The notes: a model not told the origin generated them from the letters alone. A stretch of DNA of 64,000 bases from Sphingomonadales bacterium (GCA_027486895.1 JAIXOE010000053.1:62001-126000); one strand, 5' to 3'; counted from the first letter of the stretch, positions 51,616 to 60,621 are shown. Numbers and translations: made by a program.

Positions 51616-52403
51616 AAGTGTCGCGCTCAACGATAATCGACCTTTCGGCGGAGATCGTTTGGTCACAGGTGCAAGCTGCGCGGCTGCTGGATCATATAGC
51701 GTGGCCGCTGATGCGTTTCATTCCCGTTGGCAGCGAACCGCTTGCACATTTCAAGCAGGGGGGACGGTATCTGGTCAAACTGAGGCTGCTCGGGATGTTG
51801 CCCGTCGGCACGCAATGGATCGCAACCTCTGTTCACCAGCCAGAGCGCGGCGCATGGCCAAAGCGGCTGCGCGACAACGGTTATAGCGCGCTGATCAAAA
51901 AGTGGGACCACTGGATCACAATTTCGCCATTTGGTAAAGACCGCACTCGCTATAGCGATGATATCGAAATATCGGCTGGAATTATGACGCCCTTCATATG
52001 GGCATTTGCGTATGTATTTTATTGGCACCGTCAGCGCCGGTGGCGTGGTCTTGCGCGATCCATGCAAGCGCGCAACGTAATCGCAGAGGAAATGGAAGTT
52101 TTCTCACAGGCCAATGCCTTGGGGGATACGGCCAAAGCATGGCGTGCGCTCGAACGTGCACATATTGTTTCCCAACCCTTTCTCGGGCCGCATCTTTCCA
52201 GTCATTGGGCGATGCTTCGATTTGCGATCAGCCAAAGGGATGCACGCGAAATGGCAGGGCAGATATTCCGCCTGGCCTTGGCACCGCTTGGCGCGATTTC
52301 GGGACGGATACCGGCAGGAAACACCGGCAGGGCCAACGTTAGCGCATTCCAGCCAATGGACATTCCGCCGGACTTGCGGGCCAAGCTGCGGGGAGAAAAC
52401 TGA
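51612..52403 (+). CDS. SRPBCC-like domain fused to DUF3703
   Basis: 263 residues, ATG overlapping the CDF stop. N-terminal about 150 residues resemble a SRPBCC/polyketide-cyclase-like fold (S-R-S-T-I-I-D-L-S-A-E-I-V-W-S-Q-V, then R-T-R-Y-S-D-D-I-E-I-S-A-G, F-Y-W-H-R-Q-R-R-W). From about 160, the DUF3703 domain is clear: A-W-R-A-L-E-R-A-H-I-V-S-Q-P, H-W-A-M-L-R-F-A-I, G-N-T-G-R-A-N-V-S-A-F-Q-P-M-D-I-P. DUF3703 is a small domain normally alone, usually beside metal transporter genes. The fusion and the absence of a signal peptide suggest a cytosolic ligand- or lipid-binding helper. Function unknown. Confidence 0.8.
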   Translation: MKVSRSTIIDLSAEIVWSQVQAARLLDHIAWPLMRFIPVGSEPLAHFKQGGRYLVKLRLLGMLPVGTQWIATSVHQPERGAWPKRLRDNGYSALIKKWDHWITISPFGKDRTRYSDDIEISAGIMTPFIWAFAYVFYWHRQRRWRGLARSMQARNVIAEEMEVFSQANALGDTAKAWRALERAHIVSQPFLGPHLSSHWAMLRFAISQRDAREMAGQIFRLALAPLGAISGRIPAGNTGRANVSAFQPMDIPPDLRAKLRGEN

Positions 52404-52793
52404 ATGATTGTACGATTGCGCATCAACAAAGCTAATGCTACGTGGGGCAATATGCAGGGCAAAATCATTTCCCTATTTCTGGTTTTCGCCTTGTTATTTG
52501 GCACGGTAATCATGCCGACGGTTGCCCACGCCCAGGCTGCGTCCGCTTCACATGCCGAAGAGTTTCTGGACATTCACGAGCTTGACAGTGACGCGGGTCA
52601 GGATACGCGTGACGACGATGACGAAAAACCCTGCCATGCAGTCACCCATCATCATTGCAGTTTTGCCTTAAGGGTTGATGCGCCGTCGGGGACCATGACA
52701 TTGGTCGCGGCGCAAAACAGCTTTATAGCCGGTCTGCATGCCGCGATGGCTTCGCTTTCGCAGGCACCGCCCACAGAACCCCCCGCCGCCTGA
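52404..52793 (+). CDS. Small exported His-rich protein ahead of czcC, copy 1
   Basis: 129 residues (ATG 52404 with GGGGAG 8 bp upstream; ATG 52452 is an alternative giving 113 residues). Signal peptide (I-S-L-F-L-V-F-A-L-L-F-G-T-V-I-M-P-T-V-A-H-A-Q). Mature part is acidic (D-S-D-A-G-Q-D-T-R-D-D-D-D-E) with a His cluster in C-H-A-V-T-H-H-H-C. It ends S-Q-A-P-P-T-E-P-P-A-A. The same ending occurs in the protein before the second czcC gene while the rest differs. Candidate periplasmic metal chaperone and/or a regulatory leader: its stop codon lies inside the stem that hides the czcC ribosome site. Confidence 0.8.
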   Translation: MIVRLRINKANATWGNMQGKIISLFLVFALLFGTVIMPTVAHAQAASASHAEEFLDIHELDSDAGQDTRDDDDEKPCHAVTHHHCSFALRVDAPSGTMTLVAAQNSFIAGLHAAMASLSQAPPTEPPAA

Positions 52794-52851
52794 ACCTGCT
52801 GCTTTGCAGGGGCGCACGAGTGCGCCCTTGCCTGTGACAATGGTTCAGGAG
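52789..52851 (+). promoter_or_regulatory. RNA stem masking the czcC ribosome site, copy 1
   Basis: CCTGAACC (52789-52796) contains the TGA stop of the upstream gene and pairs perfectly with GGTTCAGG (52842-52849), whose AGG is part of the czcC Shine-Dalgarno AGGAG (52847-52851). Between the arms lie two further hairpins, CCTGC/GCAGG and GGGCGCAC/GTGCGCCC. A ribosome at the end of the upstream frame would cover the 5' arm and free the ribosome site. The same outer stem occurs in copy 2 at 62651-62713. Confidence 0.75.
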
Positions 52852-52861
52852 TTTCATCATC

Positions 52862-54070
52862 ATGTTTATATCTTTGCGTGCAGCCTGTTTGGCGGGCGCG
52901 CTTGTGGCAACCGGCTCGACCGTCAATGCCGAACCCATCACGCTATCGGATGCACTTAAATCGGCAGTCGGAAGTTCCCCTCGCGTTACGCAGGCGAAGG
53001 CTCTGGCCGAAGCCGCCGAAGCACGTGCCCGTCAGGCAGGTGTTTCGCCTAATCCCGAACTGAGCTTGGAAGTCGAGAATTTTGCTGGCAGCGGCGTATT
53101 TCAGGGGCTTCGCAGTACCGAAGCTACATTGGCGCTCAGCCAGCGGTTGGAATTAGGCGGCAAGCGAAGTGCGCGGGTGGAAGTTGCTCGCGCCGAGCGG
53201 GATTTTGCATTTCTTTCCTACAAAGCGGCATTAGCTGATCTGGATCGCGAAATCCGTCTGGCGCATGCGGAGCTTCGCGCTGACGAAGACCGGGCGATAT
53301 TGGCCCGCGATAATACGGCATCAGCCGAAGAACTTGCAAGGACGGCCAGAATATTGGTCGACGCGGGACGTGAACCGCCGCTTCGCCAGCTCCGCGCCGA
53401 AGCCGCCTTGGCCGAAGCAAAAGCGGAACAGGCGCGCACGTTCGGCGAGCTGTTGAGTTCGCGTCGCCTGCTCGCGGCGCTAATTTGGAGTGACGACCCG
53501 GAACTCTCGGCTACATTTGCAGAGGAAGCGGCACCTGCCAATGTGCCGGTAGAAGCGCCAACGCTGAACGAGCAGCTTGCGATTGCACAAAAAAATGCTG
53601 CTCTGGCACGAGTGAGACTGGCTCGGGCAAACGCAATTCCGGACATTACGGCAAGCGGTGGCGTCAGACGATTTGCCGAAGGCCGCGAAACCGCAATGGT
53701 CGCCGGGGTTTCGATTTCCCTGCCGTTTCGTGACAGAAATCGCGGCACCATCGAGGCCTCGCAATCGGAAAGCCTAGCAGCTGAGGCAGCGGCGATGCTT
53801 GCCCGGAACGAAGCTAACCGGGCGCGGTATGATGCAAGAATGCTCCTTGGCGCTGCCGAATTGCGTTACGAAGCCTTGGCAGGCCTCGGCATTTCACAAG
53901 CTGAGGAAGCGCTGCGGCTGGCCCAGATTGGATATAACGCTGGCAAATTCTCACTGCTCGAATTGCTCGATGCACGAAATGCGCTGAATGCCGCCAGGCT
54001 CAACCTCATCCAGGCGCGATTTGACCGTGCCGAAGCGCTCGCCGCGCTGATCCGCGCCAACGCGCTGTAA
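52862..54070 (+). CDS. czcC: CzcC-like outer membrane metal-efflux protein
   Basis: 402 residues, signal peptide (C-L-A-G-A-L-V-A-T-G-S-T-V-N-A). TolC-family trimeric duct of heavy-metal RND pumps: E-P-I-T-L-S-D-A-L-K-S-A, G-V-S-P-N-P-E-L-S-L-E-V-E-N-F-A-G-S-G, Q-R-L-E-L-G-G-K-R-S-A-R. Translation probably depends on the upstream gene because of the stem in the leader. Followed by czcB after 11 bp. Confidence 0.93.
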   Translation: MFISLRAACLAGALVATGSTVNAEPITLSDALKSAVGSSPRVTQAKALAEAAEARARQAGVSPNPELSLEVENFAGSGVFQGLRSTEATLALSQRLELGGKRSARVEVARAERDFAFLSYKAALADLDREIRLAHAELRADEDRAILARDNTASAEELARTARILVDAGREPPLRQLRAEAALAEAKAEQARTFGELLSSRRLLAALIWSDDPELSATFAEEAAPANVPVEAPTLNEQLAIAQKNAALARVRLARANAIPDITASGGVRRFAEGRETAMVAGVSISLPFRDRNRGTIEASQSESLAAEAAAMLARNEANRARYDARMLLGAAELRYEALAGLGISQAEEALRLAQIGYNAGKFSLLELLDARNALNAARLNLIQARFDRAEALAALIRANAL

Positions 54071-54081
54071 AGGACAATCTT

Positions 54082-55251
54082 ATGGAAACCGAAACTAACA
54101 AAAACAAAGTGATTGCAGGAGCGGCTGTAGCTGCGCTCGTGCTTGGCGGTGGTGGTGTGATGCTTGGTCGCACGATGTTTGCTCCGGCACCGACGACTGC
54201 CGTTGCTGCTGCACCTGCCAAAGAGGACGGCCATGTAGAAGGCCAGATCCTGATGGACACAGCGCGCGCAAAGGCTGCCGGGATTGTCACCGAAGCGTTG
54301 CAATCCGGCGGGCTGGGAGCGGAAATTCTGGCGCAAGGCGTTGTCGCCTCGACTCCCGAAGGCGAGGCTGTGCTGACCGCACGCGCCGATGGAGCCGTCG
54401 TTCGCATCAACCGTCAACTGGGTGACTTCGTCCGGGCAGGTGAAGCGGTGGCGGTGATGGAAAGCCGTGACGCGGCATCGATCGCCGCAGAACGCAGTTC
54501 GGCGTCGGCCCGGCTAGCGTTGGCGCGTTCAACCTATGCGCGCGAGAAGAAGCTCTTCGATGCCAAGGTTACCGCGCGGCAAGACCTTGAAGGTGCACAA
54601 GCGGTATTGGCAGAAGCTGAAGCCGAGGCACGGCGTTCACAATCTGCGGCCTCAGCTGCCAAAGTGTCTGGCGATGGCCGAACCCTGGGCGTTGTCAGTC
54701 TGATTTCGGGCCGCGTGACTAAGGCCGACGCCAAACTTGGCTCTTATGTGCTTGCTGGCACCGAACTGTTCCGCGTATCCGACCCCAATCGCATCCAGAT
54801 CAACGCGTCGGTGCTCGCTGCCGATGCGCGCAGGATAAAGCCTGGCGATACTGCGGTTATCGAGCTTCTGGGTGGAGAGACCGTTGACGCGGTTGTCCGA
54901 TCAGCCACACCCAGCCTCGATCCGGAAAGCAAAACCGCAACGATAGTGCTTACGCCGCAAGGCATCGGTGGCCTTACGCCTGGCCAAGGCTTGCGCGCGC
55001 GGATCAAACCGCGCGGAGGCGGCGACACTGGTTTGATCGCTTTGCCTGAAGAAGCGGTTCAAACTGTTGAAGGCAAGGAGGTCGTTTTCGTTAAAACTGC
55101 GAAGGGCTTCCAGGCGACAACCGTTGTTACCGGCAAACGCGGCGGGGGTCGCATCGAGATTGTCGATGGTCTGAAACCGGGGGCAATCATCGCGACCAAG
55201 GGCGCGTTCCTGCTCAAAGCCGAACTCGGCAAGGGTGAGGCGGAGCATTGA
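54082..55251 (+). CDS. czcB: CzcB-like periplasmic adaptor
   Basis: 389 residues. N-terminal membrane anchor (V-I-A-G-A-A-V-A-A-L-V-L-G-G-G-G-V-M-L), then the adaptor order: lipoyl half (D-G-A-V-V-R-I-N-R-Q-L-G-D-F-V-R-A-G), helical hairpin (about 135-195), barrel (F-R-V-S-D-P-N-R-I-Q-I-N-A), and membrane-proximal domain (G-L-I-A-L-P-E-E-A-V-Q-T-V-E-G-K-E-V-V-F-V). The short acidic/His stretch K-E-D-G-H-V-E-G at the start of the mature part replaces the His-rich CzcB extension. Links CzcA to CzcC. Confidence 0.93.
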   Translation: METETNKNKVIAGAAVAALVLGGGGVMLGRTMFAPAPTTAVAAAPAKEDGHVEGQILMDTARAKAAGIVTEALQSGGLGAEILAQGVVASTPEGEAVLTARADGAVVRINRQLGDFVRAGEAVAVMESRDAASIAAERSSASARLALARSTYAREKKLFDAKVTARQDLEGAQAVLAEAEAEARRSQSAASAAKVSGDGRTLGVVSLISGRVTKADAKLGSYVLAGTELFRVSDPNRIQINASVLAADARRIKPGDTAVIELLGGETVDAVVRSATPSLDPESKTATIVLTPQGIGGLTPGQGLRARIKPRGGGDTGLIALPEEAVQTVEGKEVVFVKTAKGFQATTVVTGKRGGGRIEIVDGLKPGAIIATKGAFLLKAELGKGEAEH

Positions 55252-55252
55252 T

Positions 55253-58200
55253 ATGATCGACAAACTCTTAGACGCGTCGATCCGCTTCCGCTGGGCGGTG
55301 GTTTTGCTGACGCTAATCATATCCGCTTACGGTCTGTCGGAGCTTTTGAAGCTGCCAATCGATGCTGTGCCCGATATCACCAACAAACAGGTCCAGATCA
55401 ACACCGTCGAGCCAAATCTGGGTCCACTCGACATCGAACGGCTCGTGACTTTTCCGGTTGAAACCGCGATGGCGGGGATACCGGGGCTTGAAACCTCACG
55501 TTCGATCTCGCGCAACGGGTTCAGTCAGGTCACGGTGATATTCGAGGATAACACCGATCTCTATTTTGCCCGCCAGCAGGTAGCAGAACGGCTCAATCAG
55601 GCCAAAGGTACGTTACCTGAGGGCGCTGAGCCGCAAATGGGTCCGGTATCAACGGGGCTTGGCGAAGTGCTGATGTACACCGTTGATTATTCCCGGGCTG
55701 GAACCAAGGAAAATCCAAAGGTTGCAGGCAAGCCGGGTTTTCAGCCCGACGGGTCGTACCTAACGCCGACCGGCGAAACCCTGACCGATGATGTAGCCAA
55801 GCTCGGCTATCTGCGGACCATACAGGATTGGGTTATTCGTCCGCAACTTCGCTCGGTATCGGGTGTTGCCGGAATCGACTCTATCGGCGGCTATGAAAAG
55901 CAATTTGTTGTGCAACCGGATGCCTCCAAACTTGCCACCTACGGCATATCCTTTTCTGAGCTCGCTGAGGCGCTTGAGCGCGCTAATATCTCGGTTGGCG
56001 CGAACTTTGTCGAACGCGGCGGCGAAGCCTTTCTGGTCCGGGCCGATGGCCGCATCCGGACGGTCGATGAAATATCCCGCGCTACCGTCGCAAGCCGTGG
56101 CGGCGTTCCGGTCATGGTTGGAGATGTTGCCACGGTCCAGATTGGCGGCGAATTGCGCACTGGTTCGGCGTCGGAAAATGGCAAGGAACTGGTTGTTGGA
56201 ACCGTCCTGATGCTTGCGAACGGCAATAGCCGGCTCGTGGCCCAGGCAGCGGCCGAACGGCTTACCGAGGTCGCCAAGTCAATGCCGCCGGGGATCGTCG
56301 TTAAGCCGGTGTTGAACCGTTCAGAACTGGTCGACGCCACAATTGGCACCGTCGAGAAGAATTTGGCCGAAGGCGCATTGCTGGTGGCTGCTGTCCTGTT
56401 CTGGCTGCTGGGTAACTTTCGCGCCGCCATCATTGCCACGCTGGTTATTCCAATTTCGTTCCTGATGATGGCGATGGGTATGAACGCGACGGGCACACCA
56501 GGCAATCTGATGAGTCTTGGCGCGCTCGATTTCGGTTTGATCGTCGACGGTTCGATCATCATTATTGAAAACTGTTTGAGACGTCTTGCCGAACGACAGC
56601 ATCATGAAGGCCGAATGTTGACCGTCACGGAGCGATTGCACGAGGTGTTCGAAGCCTCGCGCGAAATGGTCAAACCGACAATTTACGGGCAGGCCATCAT
56701 TTTCCTCGTGTTCGTGCCGCTGCTGACCTTTACCGGCGTCGAGGGCAAAACCTTCTCGCCGATGGCGATTACGGTAATGCTGGCACTGGGCGGCGCGTTT
56801 ATCGCGTCGCTTACTTTCGTGCCAGCAATGGTTGCATTGCTCATCCGCGGCGAGGTCGCCGAGAAAGACGTCAAGGCCATTGCATGGGTCAAGACCCGCT
56901 ATAAGCCAGTGCTGCAACGGGTCATTGCCCGTCCATGGCCATGGATCGGTGCGGGCGGCGGAACCTTTGCCGCAGCAGCACTTGTATTCACCATGCTGGG
57001 CAGCGAGTTCATACCGGTATTGGGTGAAGGCAATCTGGCCATGCAGGCCCTGCGCATTCCATCCACATCGCTGAAAAAGTCTCAGGACATGCAACTTCAG
57101 GTCGAAAAAGCGGTGTCTGTTTTGCCGGAAGTTGCTTTCATCTACTCCAAAACCGGCACCGCAGAAGTTGCCAGTGACCCAATGCCGCCGAACGCGTCGG
57201 ATACTTTCATCATTTTGAAACCGCGCGACGCATGGCCTGACGGGGTCGATACCAAGGACGAGGTAATCGAAAGGGTCGAAAAGGCATTGGCACCACTTGT
57301 TGGCAACGCTTTTGAGATCAGCCAGCCCATTCAGCTGCGTTTTAACGAATTGATCGCCGGTGTTCGCGGCGATGTCGCGATCAAAATCTATGGTGACAAT
57401 CTCGATGAAATGGGCCGGACCGCAAATCAGGTGGCAGCCATTATCGGAACTGTACCCGGTGCTGCAGACGTCAAGGTTGAACAAACCGCGGGTTTTCCGG
57501 TTCTTGACGTCCAGTTCGACCGTAATGCTATCGCGCGCTACGGCCTAACGCTTCAGGATGTCAGCGATACAGTAGCTGCAGCACTCGGTGGGCGCGAGGC
57601 GGGTATCGTGTTCGAAGGGGACCGGCGCTTCGACATTGTGGTCCGGCTCGACGGGGCGACGAGAGATGATCTCGACGCGGTAGGTGCACTTCCTGTGCTG
57701 CTGCCCGGCGAAGGCGGCGCTCGCGCTTCGGTGCCGCTGAGTGAGTTGGCCAAGTTTGGCTTCTCTGAAGGTCTCAACCAGGTCAGCCGCGAAAACGGCC
57801 AGCGCCGTGTCGTGGTGCAAGCCAATGTCCGCGGTAACGATCTGGGATCGTTTGTTGCCGAAGCACAGGAGAAAGTGAACGCGCAAGTGAAACTGCCAAC
57901 TGGCAGCTTCATCGAATGGGGCGGTCAGTTTGAAAATCTGCAAGCGGCCTCAGCGCGCTTGTCGATTGTCATCCCGATCATCTTTGCCGCCATCTTCGGA
58001 ATCCTGTTCATGGCGTTAGGCGGTGTACGGCAAGCGATTGCGGTTTATTCCGCAATTCCCTTGGCGCTGGCAGGCGGTGTCTTCGCACTCCTACTCACGG
58101 GGCTTCCATTCTCGGTCTCGGCAGCGGTTGGCTTCATCGTGCTTTCGGGTGTGACGGTGCTCAATGGCCTTGTTGTGATGTCCAGTATCAATCAGCGGAT

Positions 58201-58534
58201 CGACGAAGGCAAACCGATCGACACGGCGATCAGCGAAGGGACAATGGAGCGTGTTCGTGCGGTCCTGATGACCGGTATTGTTCCCGCGATTGGTTTTGTA
58301 CCGATGGCGATCGCAACCGGAACCGGAGCCGAAGTACAAAAGCCCCTCGCAATCGTCGTGATCGGCGGGTTGATTACATCGACTTTGCTGACGTTGTTCG
58401 TGTTACCCGCCATCAGTCACTTGCTGCTGCGTGGTCGCCACAAGCGGCATATTGCTGGCGATTACAGCGATGTGACAGCGTTGGGCGAGCGCACATTTGA
58501 AAGCAGTGATCCTAAAGGCGCTGAGCCGGCATGA
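55253..58534 (+). CDS. czcA: Heavy-metal RND efflux permease (CzcA-like)
   Basis: 1093 residues from the ATG at 55253, 1 bp after the czcB stop. HME-RND features: P-I-D-A-V-P-D-I-T-N-K-Q-V-Q-I-N-T-V at the N-terminus, and in helix IV G-L-I-V-D-G-S-I-I-I-I-E-N, the D/E proton-relay signature of heavy-metal exporters, which differs from the DD pair of drug-type pumps such as the one at 10.9 kb. An insert of about 40 residues (Y-S-R-A-G-T-K-E-N-P-K) follows the first porter subdomain. Exports divalent cations (Zn, Cd, Co) from periplasm or cytosol by proton antiport. Exact metal not determinable from sequence. Confidence 0.94.
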   Translation: MIDKLLDASIRFRWAVVLLTLIISAYGLSELLKLPIDAVPDITNKQVQINTVEPNLGPLDIERLVTFPVETAMAGIPGLETSRSISRNGFSQVTVIFEDNTDLYFARQQVAERLNQAKGTLPEGAEPQMGPVSTGLGEVLMYTVDYSRAGTKENPKVAGKPGFQPDGSYLTPTGETLTDDVAKLGYLRTIQDWVIRPQLRSVSGVAGIDSIGGYEKQFVVQPDASKLATYGISFSELAEALERANISVGANFVERGGEAFLVRADGRIRTVDEISRATVASRGGVPVMVGDVATVQIGGELRTGSASENGKELVVGTVLMLANGNSRLVAQAAAERLTEVAKSMPPGIVVKPVLNRSELVDATIGTVEKNLAEGALLVAAVLFWLLGNFRAAIIATLVIPISFLMMAMGMNATGTPGNLMSLGALDFGLIVDGSIIIIENCLRRLAERQHHEGRMLTVTERLHEVFEASREMVKPTIYGQAIIFLVFVPLLTFTGVEGKTFSPMAITVMLALGGAFIASLTFVPAMVALLIRGEVAEKDVKAIAWVKTRYKPVLQRVIARPWPWIGAGGGTFAAAALVFTMLGSEFIPVLGEGNLAMQALRIPSTSLKKSQDMQLQVEKAVSVLPEVAFIYSKTGTAEVASDPMPPNASDTFIILKPRDAWPDGVDTKDEVIERVEKALAPLVGNAFEISQPIQLRFNELIAGVRGDVAIKIYGDNLDEMGRTANQVAAIIGTVPGAADVKVEQTAGFPVLDVQFDRNAIARYGLTLQDVSDTVAAALGGREAGIVFEGDRRFDIVVRLDGATRDDLDAVGALPVLLPGEGGARASVPLSELAKFGFSEGLNQVSRENGQRRVVVQANVRGNDLGSFVAEAQEKVNAQVKLPTGSFIEWGGQFENLQAASARLSIVIPIIFAAIFGILFMALGGVRQAIAVYSAIPLALAGGVFALLLTGLPFSVSAAVGFIVLSGVTVLNGLVVMSSINQRIDEGKPIDTAISEGTMERVRAVLMTGIVPAIGFVPMAIATGTGAEVQKPLAIVVIGGLITSTLLTLFVLPAISHLLLRGRHKRHIAGDYSDVTALGERTFESSDPKGAEPA

Positions 58535-58559
58535 GTTCGGAAAACCAATCGTAGCCGTT

Positions 58560-58593
58560 GTGAGGCCGGAACCCAAATTTGGGCCGACCTCAC
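58560..58593 (+). promoter_or_regulatory. Long intercistronic hairpin between czcA and the P-type ATPase gene
   Basis: A 34-bp dyad with outer arms GTGAGG / CCTCAC and inner arms CGG / CCG and CCCAAA / TTTGGG, separated by single mismatches. No T run follows. It is 26 bp past the czcA stop in a 163-bp gap. May limit read-through or protect the czcCBA message from decay. Confidence 0.6.
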
Positions 58594-58697
58594 CAAGCTG
58601 GGGCAGCATGATTGCGATTTCGTTGCAATGAAGACGATTGGCCGAAGTGCCCGCGAGCATCGACAATTAAAGCGAAATTGTCCTGATTTACGAGGAA

Positions 58698-60620
58698 ATG
58701 CATGTGACGGAGACTAAAATCCATACAAAGGAAGACGGGCATGAGCATGGTTCGGAAAATGGACTTCGCGTGTTCATTCTTGCATGTATTTGCGCCGCAT
58801 CTGCCTATTTGGTCGGCATCATTGTCCCGCGCTGGGCTGAATGGGCTTATGCATCAGGTGCGCTGATTGCAGTCTTGCCCTTTGCCAAATCTGCAATGGA
58901 AAAGGCCATGCGTGGTTCACCGTTCAGCATCGAAACGCTCGTGACGATTGCAGTTGTGGGTGCGTTGCCAATTGGTGCAGGCGCCGAGGCTGTTGTGGTT
59001 GTCGCGCTGTTTTCGTTGGGCGAATTGCTCGAAGGCTTTGCTTCGGCGCGCGCGCGGTCGGGACTAACGGCGCTTGCGCAATTACTGCCATCTGAAGCAA
59101 CGATCGAGGTCGATGGTGAACGCAAGACGGTTCCGGTCACATCATTGACAGTCAATATGGTGATGCTTGTTTCACCCGGTGATCGCCTAGCAGCGGACGG
59201 CACGATCCTTGATGGCCGGTCGGATCTGAACGAAGCCGCAATTACCGGAGAATCGTCTGCGGTAGACAAAAGCGTTGGGGCTGCAGTGTTTGCCGGAAGC
59301 ATAAACGGCGATGGGCAACTTAAGGTCACCATTACCAAGGACGCCAGCAACAGTGTCGTCGCCCGCATTGGTGATCTGGTCGCGCAAGCCCAGGCCAGCA
59401 CAGCGCCCACCGCGCGGTTCATTGACAGCTTTAGCGCCTACTACACACCAGCGGCGATATTGATAGCAGCGCTCATCGCAGTTGCGCCGCCGCTGCTTAT
59501 GGGCGGTGAATGGTCAACATGGATATACCGCGCTTTGACAGTTTTGCTGATTGCCTGTCCTTGCGCGCTGGTGCTATCGACACCCGCAGCGATTGCCACC
59601 GGGATCGCGACTGCCGCACGGTACGGGATTCTCATCAAGAGCGGGGCAGCGCTTGAAATGCTTGGTAGAATCAAGATTGCGGCTTTTGACAAGACTGGAA
59701 CGCTCACCATGGGGCATCCGGTTGTGACGGATGTTGAAGGCGATGCAAACCAGGTCCTCAGGCTGGCCGCGGCGGTTGAAACCGGGCTATCCCATCCGGT
59801 CGCACGCGGCATCGTTGCCGAAGCTGCTGCAAAGGGGATTGAAGTTCCAGCTGCCATTGATGTGGTCATCCGGCAAGGCGAAGGCGTCGAAGGGACAGTT
59901 GACGGCGTGAAGATCGCGCTGCTCAGCCCGCGTGCGTCTAAATCACTCGCACCTGAAGTTATGACCCGCATTGATGCGCTCGAACGCGAGGGCAAAACAA
60001 TTGCCGTCCTGTTTGCCGACACCAAATTTATCGGAATCATCGCCAGCCGCGATGAGCCTCGTGCAGATTCAATACCCGCGATTGCGGCGCTTACTGCACT
60101 CGGCATCAAATCTCTTATGCTGAGCGGCGATAACCAGCGGACTGCATCGGCCGTGGCAGCACCTTTGGGCATGGAGGCGGAGGGCGAACTTATGCCTGCT
60201 GACAAGCTTGACCGGATCGCTGCCCTGAAAGCCGAGATGCCGATTTTGATGGTTGGCGACGGGGTCAATGATGCACCCGCTCTCGCGACCGCATCGCTTG
60301 GCCTCGCAATGGGTGGCGGAACCGATGTTGCAATCGAGACTGCCGATGTCGGTCTATTAAGGGATCGACTGTTGGCTGTTCCAGACGCCATCCGCTTGGC
60401 CCGCAAAACTCACAGCACGATCATCGTCAATATTGTGCTCGCGGTTGGATTAAAGCTGGTTTTCCTTGTTCTCGCGGTATTCGGCATAACCAACTTGTGG
60501 ACAGCAATCATCGCAGATACGGGAGCCACAATTCTCGTGACCATCAATGCGCTTATGCTGTTCTGGACCTTCAAGCCCGCAAAAGACGTTAGCGCTTCTG
60601 CTCCAGCAAAGGATATCTGA
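58698..60620 (+). CDS. Heavy-metal P1B-type ATPase (Zn/Cd/Pb type)
   Basis: 640 residues; ATG with GAGGAA upstream. No N-terminal HMA domain; only a short His/acidic start (H-T-K-E-D-G-H-E-H-G-S-E-N-G). Eight membrane helices expected. Actuator T-G-E-S; ion-site C-P-C in L-L-I-A-C-P-C-A-L-V-L-S-T-P; phosphorylation D-K-T-G-T-L-T; H-P locus G-L-S-H-P-V-A-R-G; hinge M-V-G-D-G-V-N-D-A-P-A-L. Near the end K-L-V-F-L-V-L-A-V-F-G, with conserved Lys, and W-x-A-I-I-A-D-T-G-A matching the Asp of Zn/Cd pumps. It exports divalent metal from the cytosol. Followed by czcD after 1 bp. Confidence 0.94.
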   Translation: MHVTETKIHTKEDGHEHGSENGLRVFILACICAASAYLVGIIVPRWAEWAYASGALIAVLPFAKSAMEKAMRGSPFSIETLVTIAVVGALPIGAGAEAVVVVALFSLGELLEGFASARARSGLTALAQLLPSEATIEVDGERKTVPVTSLTVNMVMLVSPGDRLAADGTILDGRSDLNEAAITGESSAVDKSVGAAVFAGSINGDGQLKVTITKDASNSVVARIGDLVAQAQASTAPTARFIDSFSAYYTPAAILIAALIAVAPPLLMGGEWSTWIYRALTVLLIACPCALVLSTPAAIATGIATAARYGILIKSGAALEMLGRIKIAAFDKTGTLTMGHPVVTDVEGDANQVLRLAAAVETGLSHPVARGIVAEAAAKGIEVPAAIDVVIRQGEGVEGTVDGVKIALLSPRASKSLAPEVMTRIDALEREGKTIAVLFADTKFIGIIASRDEPRADSIPAIAALTALGIKSLMLSGDNQRTASAVAAPLGMEAEGELMPADKLDRIAALKAEMPILMVGDGVNDAPALATASLGLAMGGGTDVAIETADVGLLRDRLLAVPDAIRLARKTHSTIIVNIVLAVGLKLVFLVLAVFGITNLWTAIIADTGATILVTINALMLFWTFKPAKDVSASAPAKDI

Positions 60621-60621
60621 C

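Noticed and set aside
56321-57484. Minus-strand 387-codon frame opposite czcA
   Set aside because: Long but antisense to an unmistakable RND gene; His/Gln/Cys-rich reading is typical of a shadow frame.
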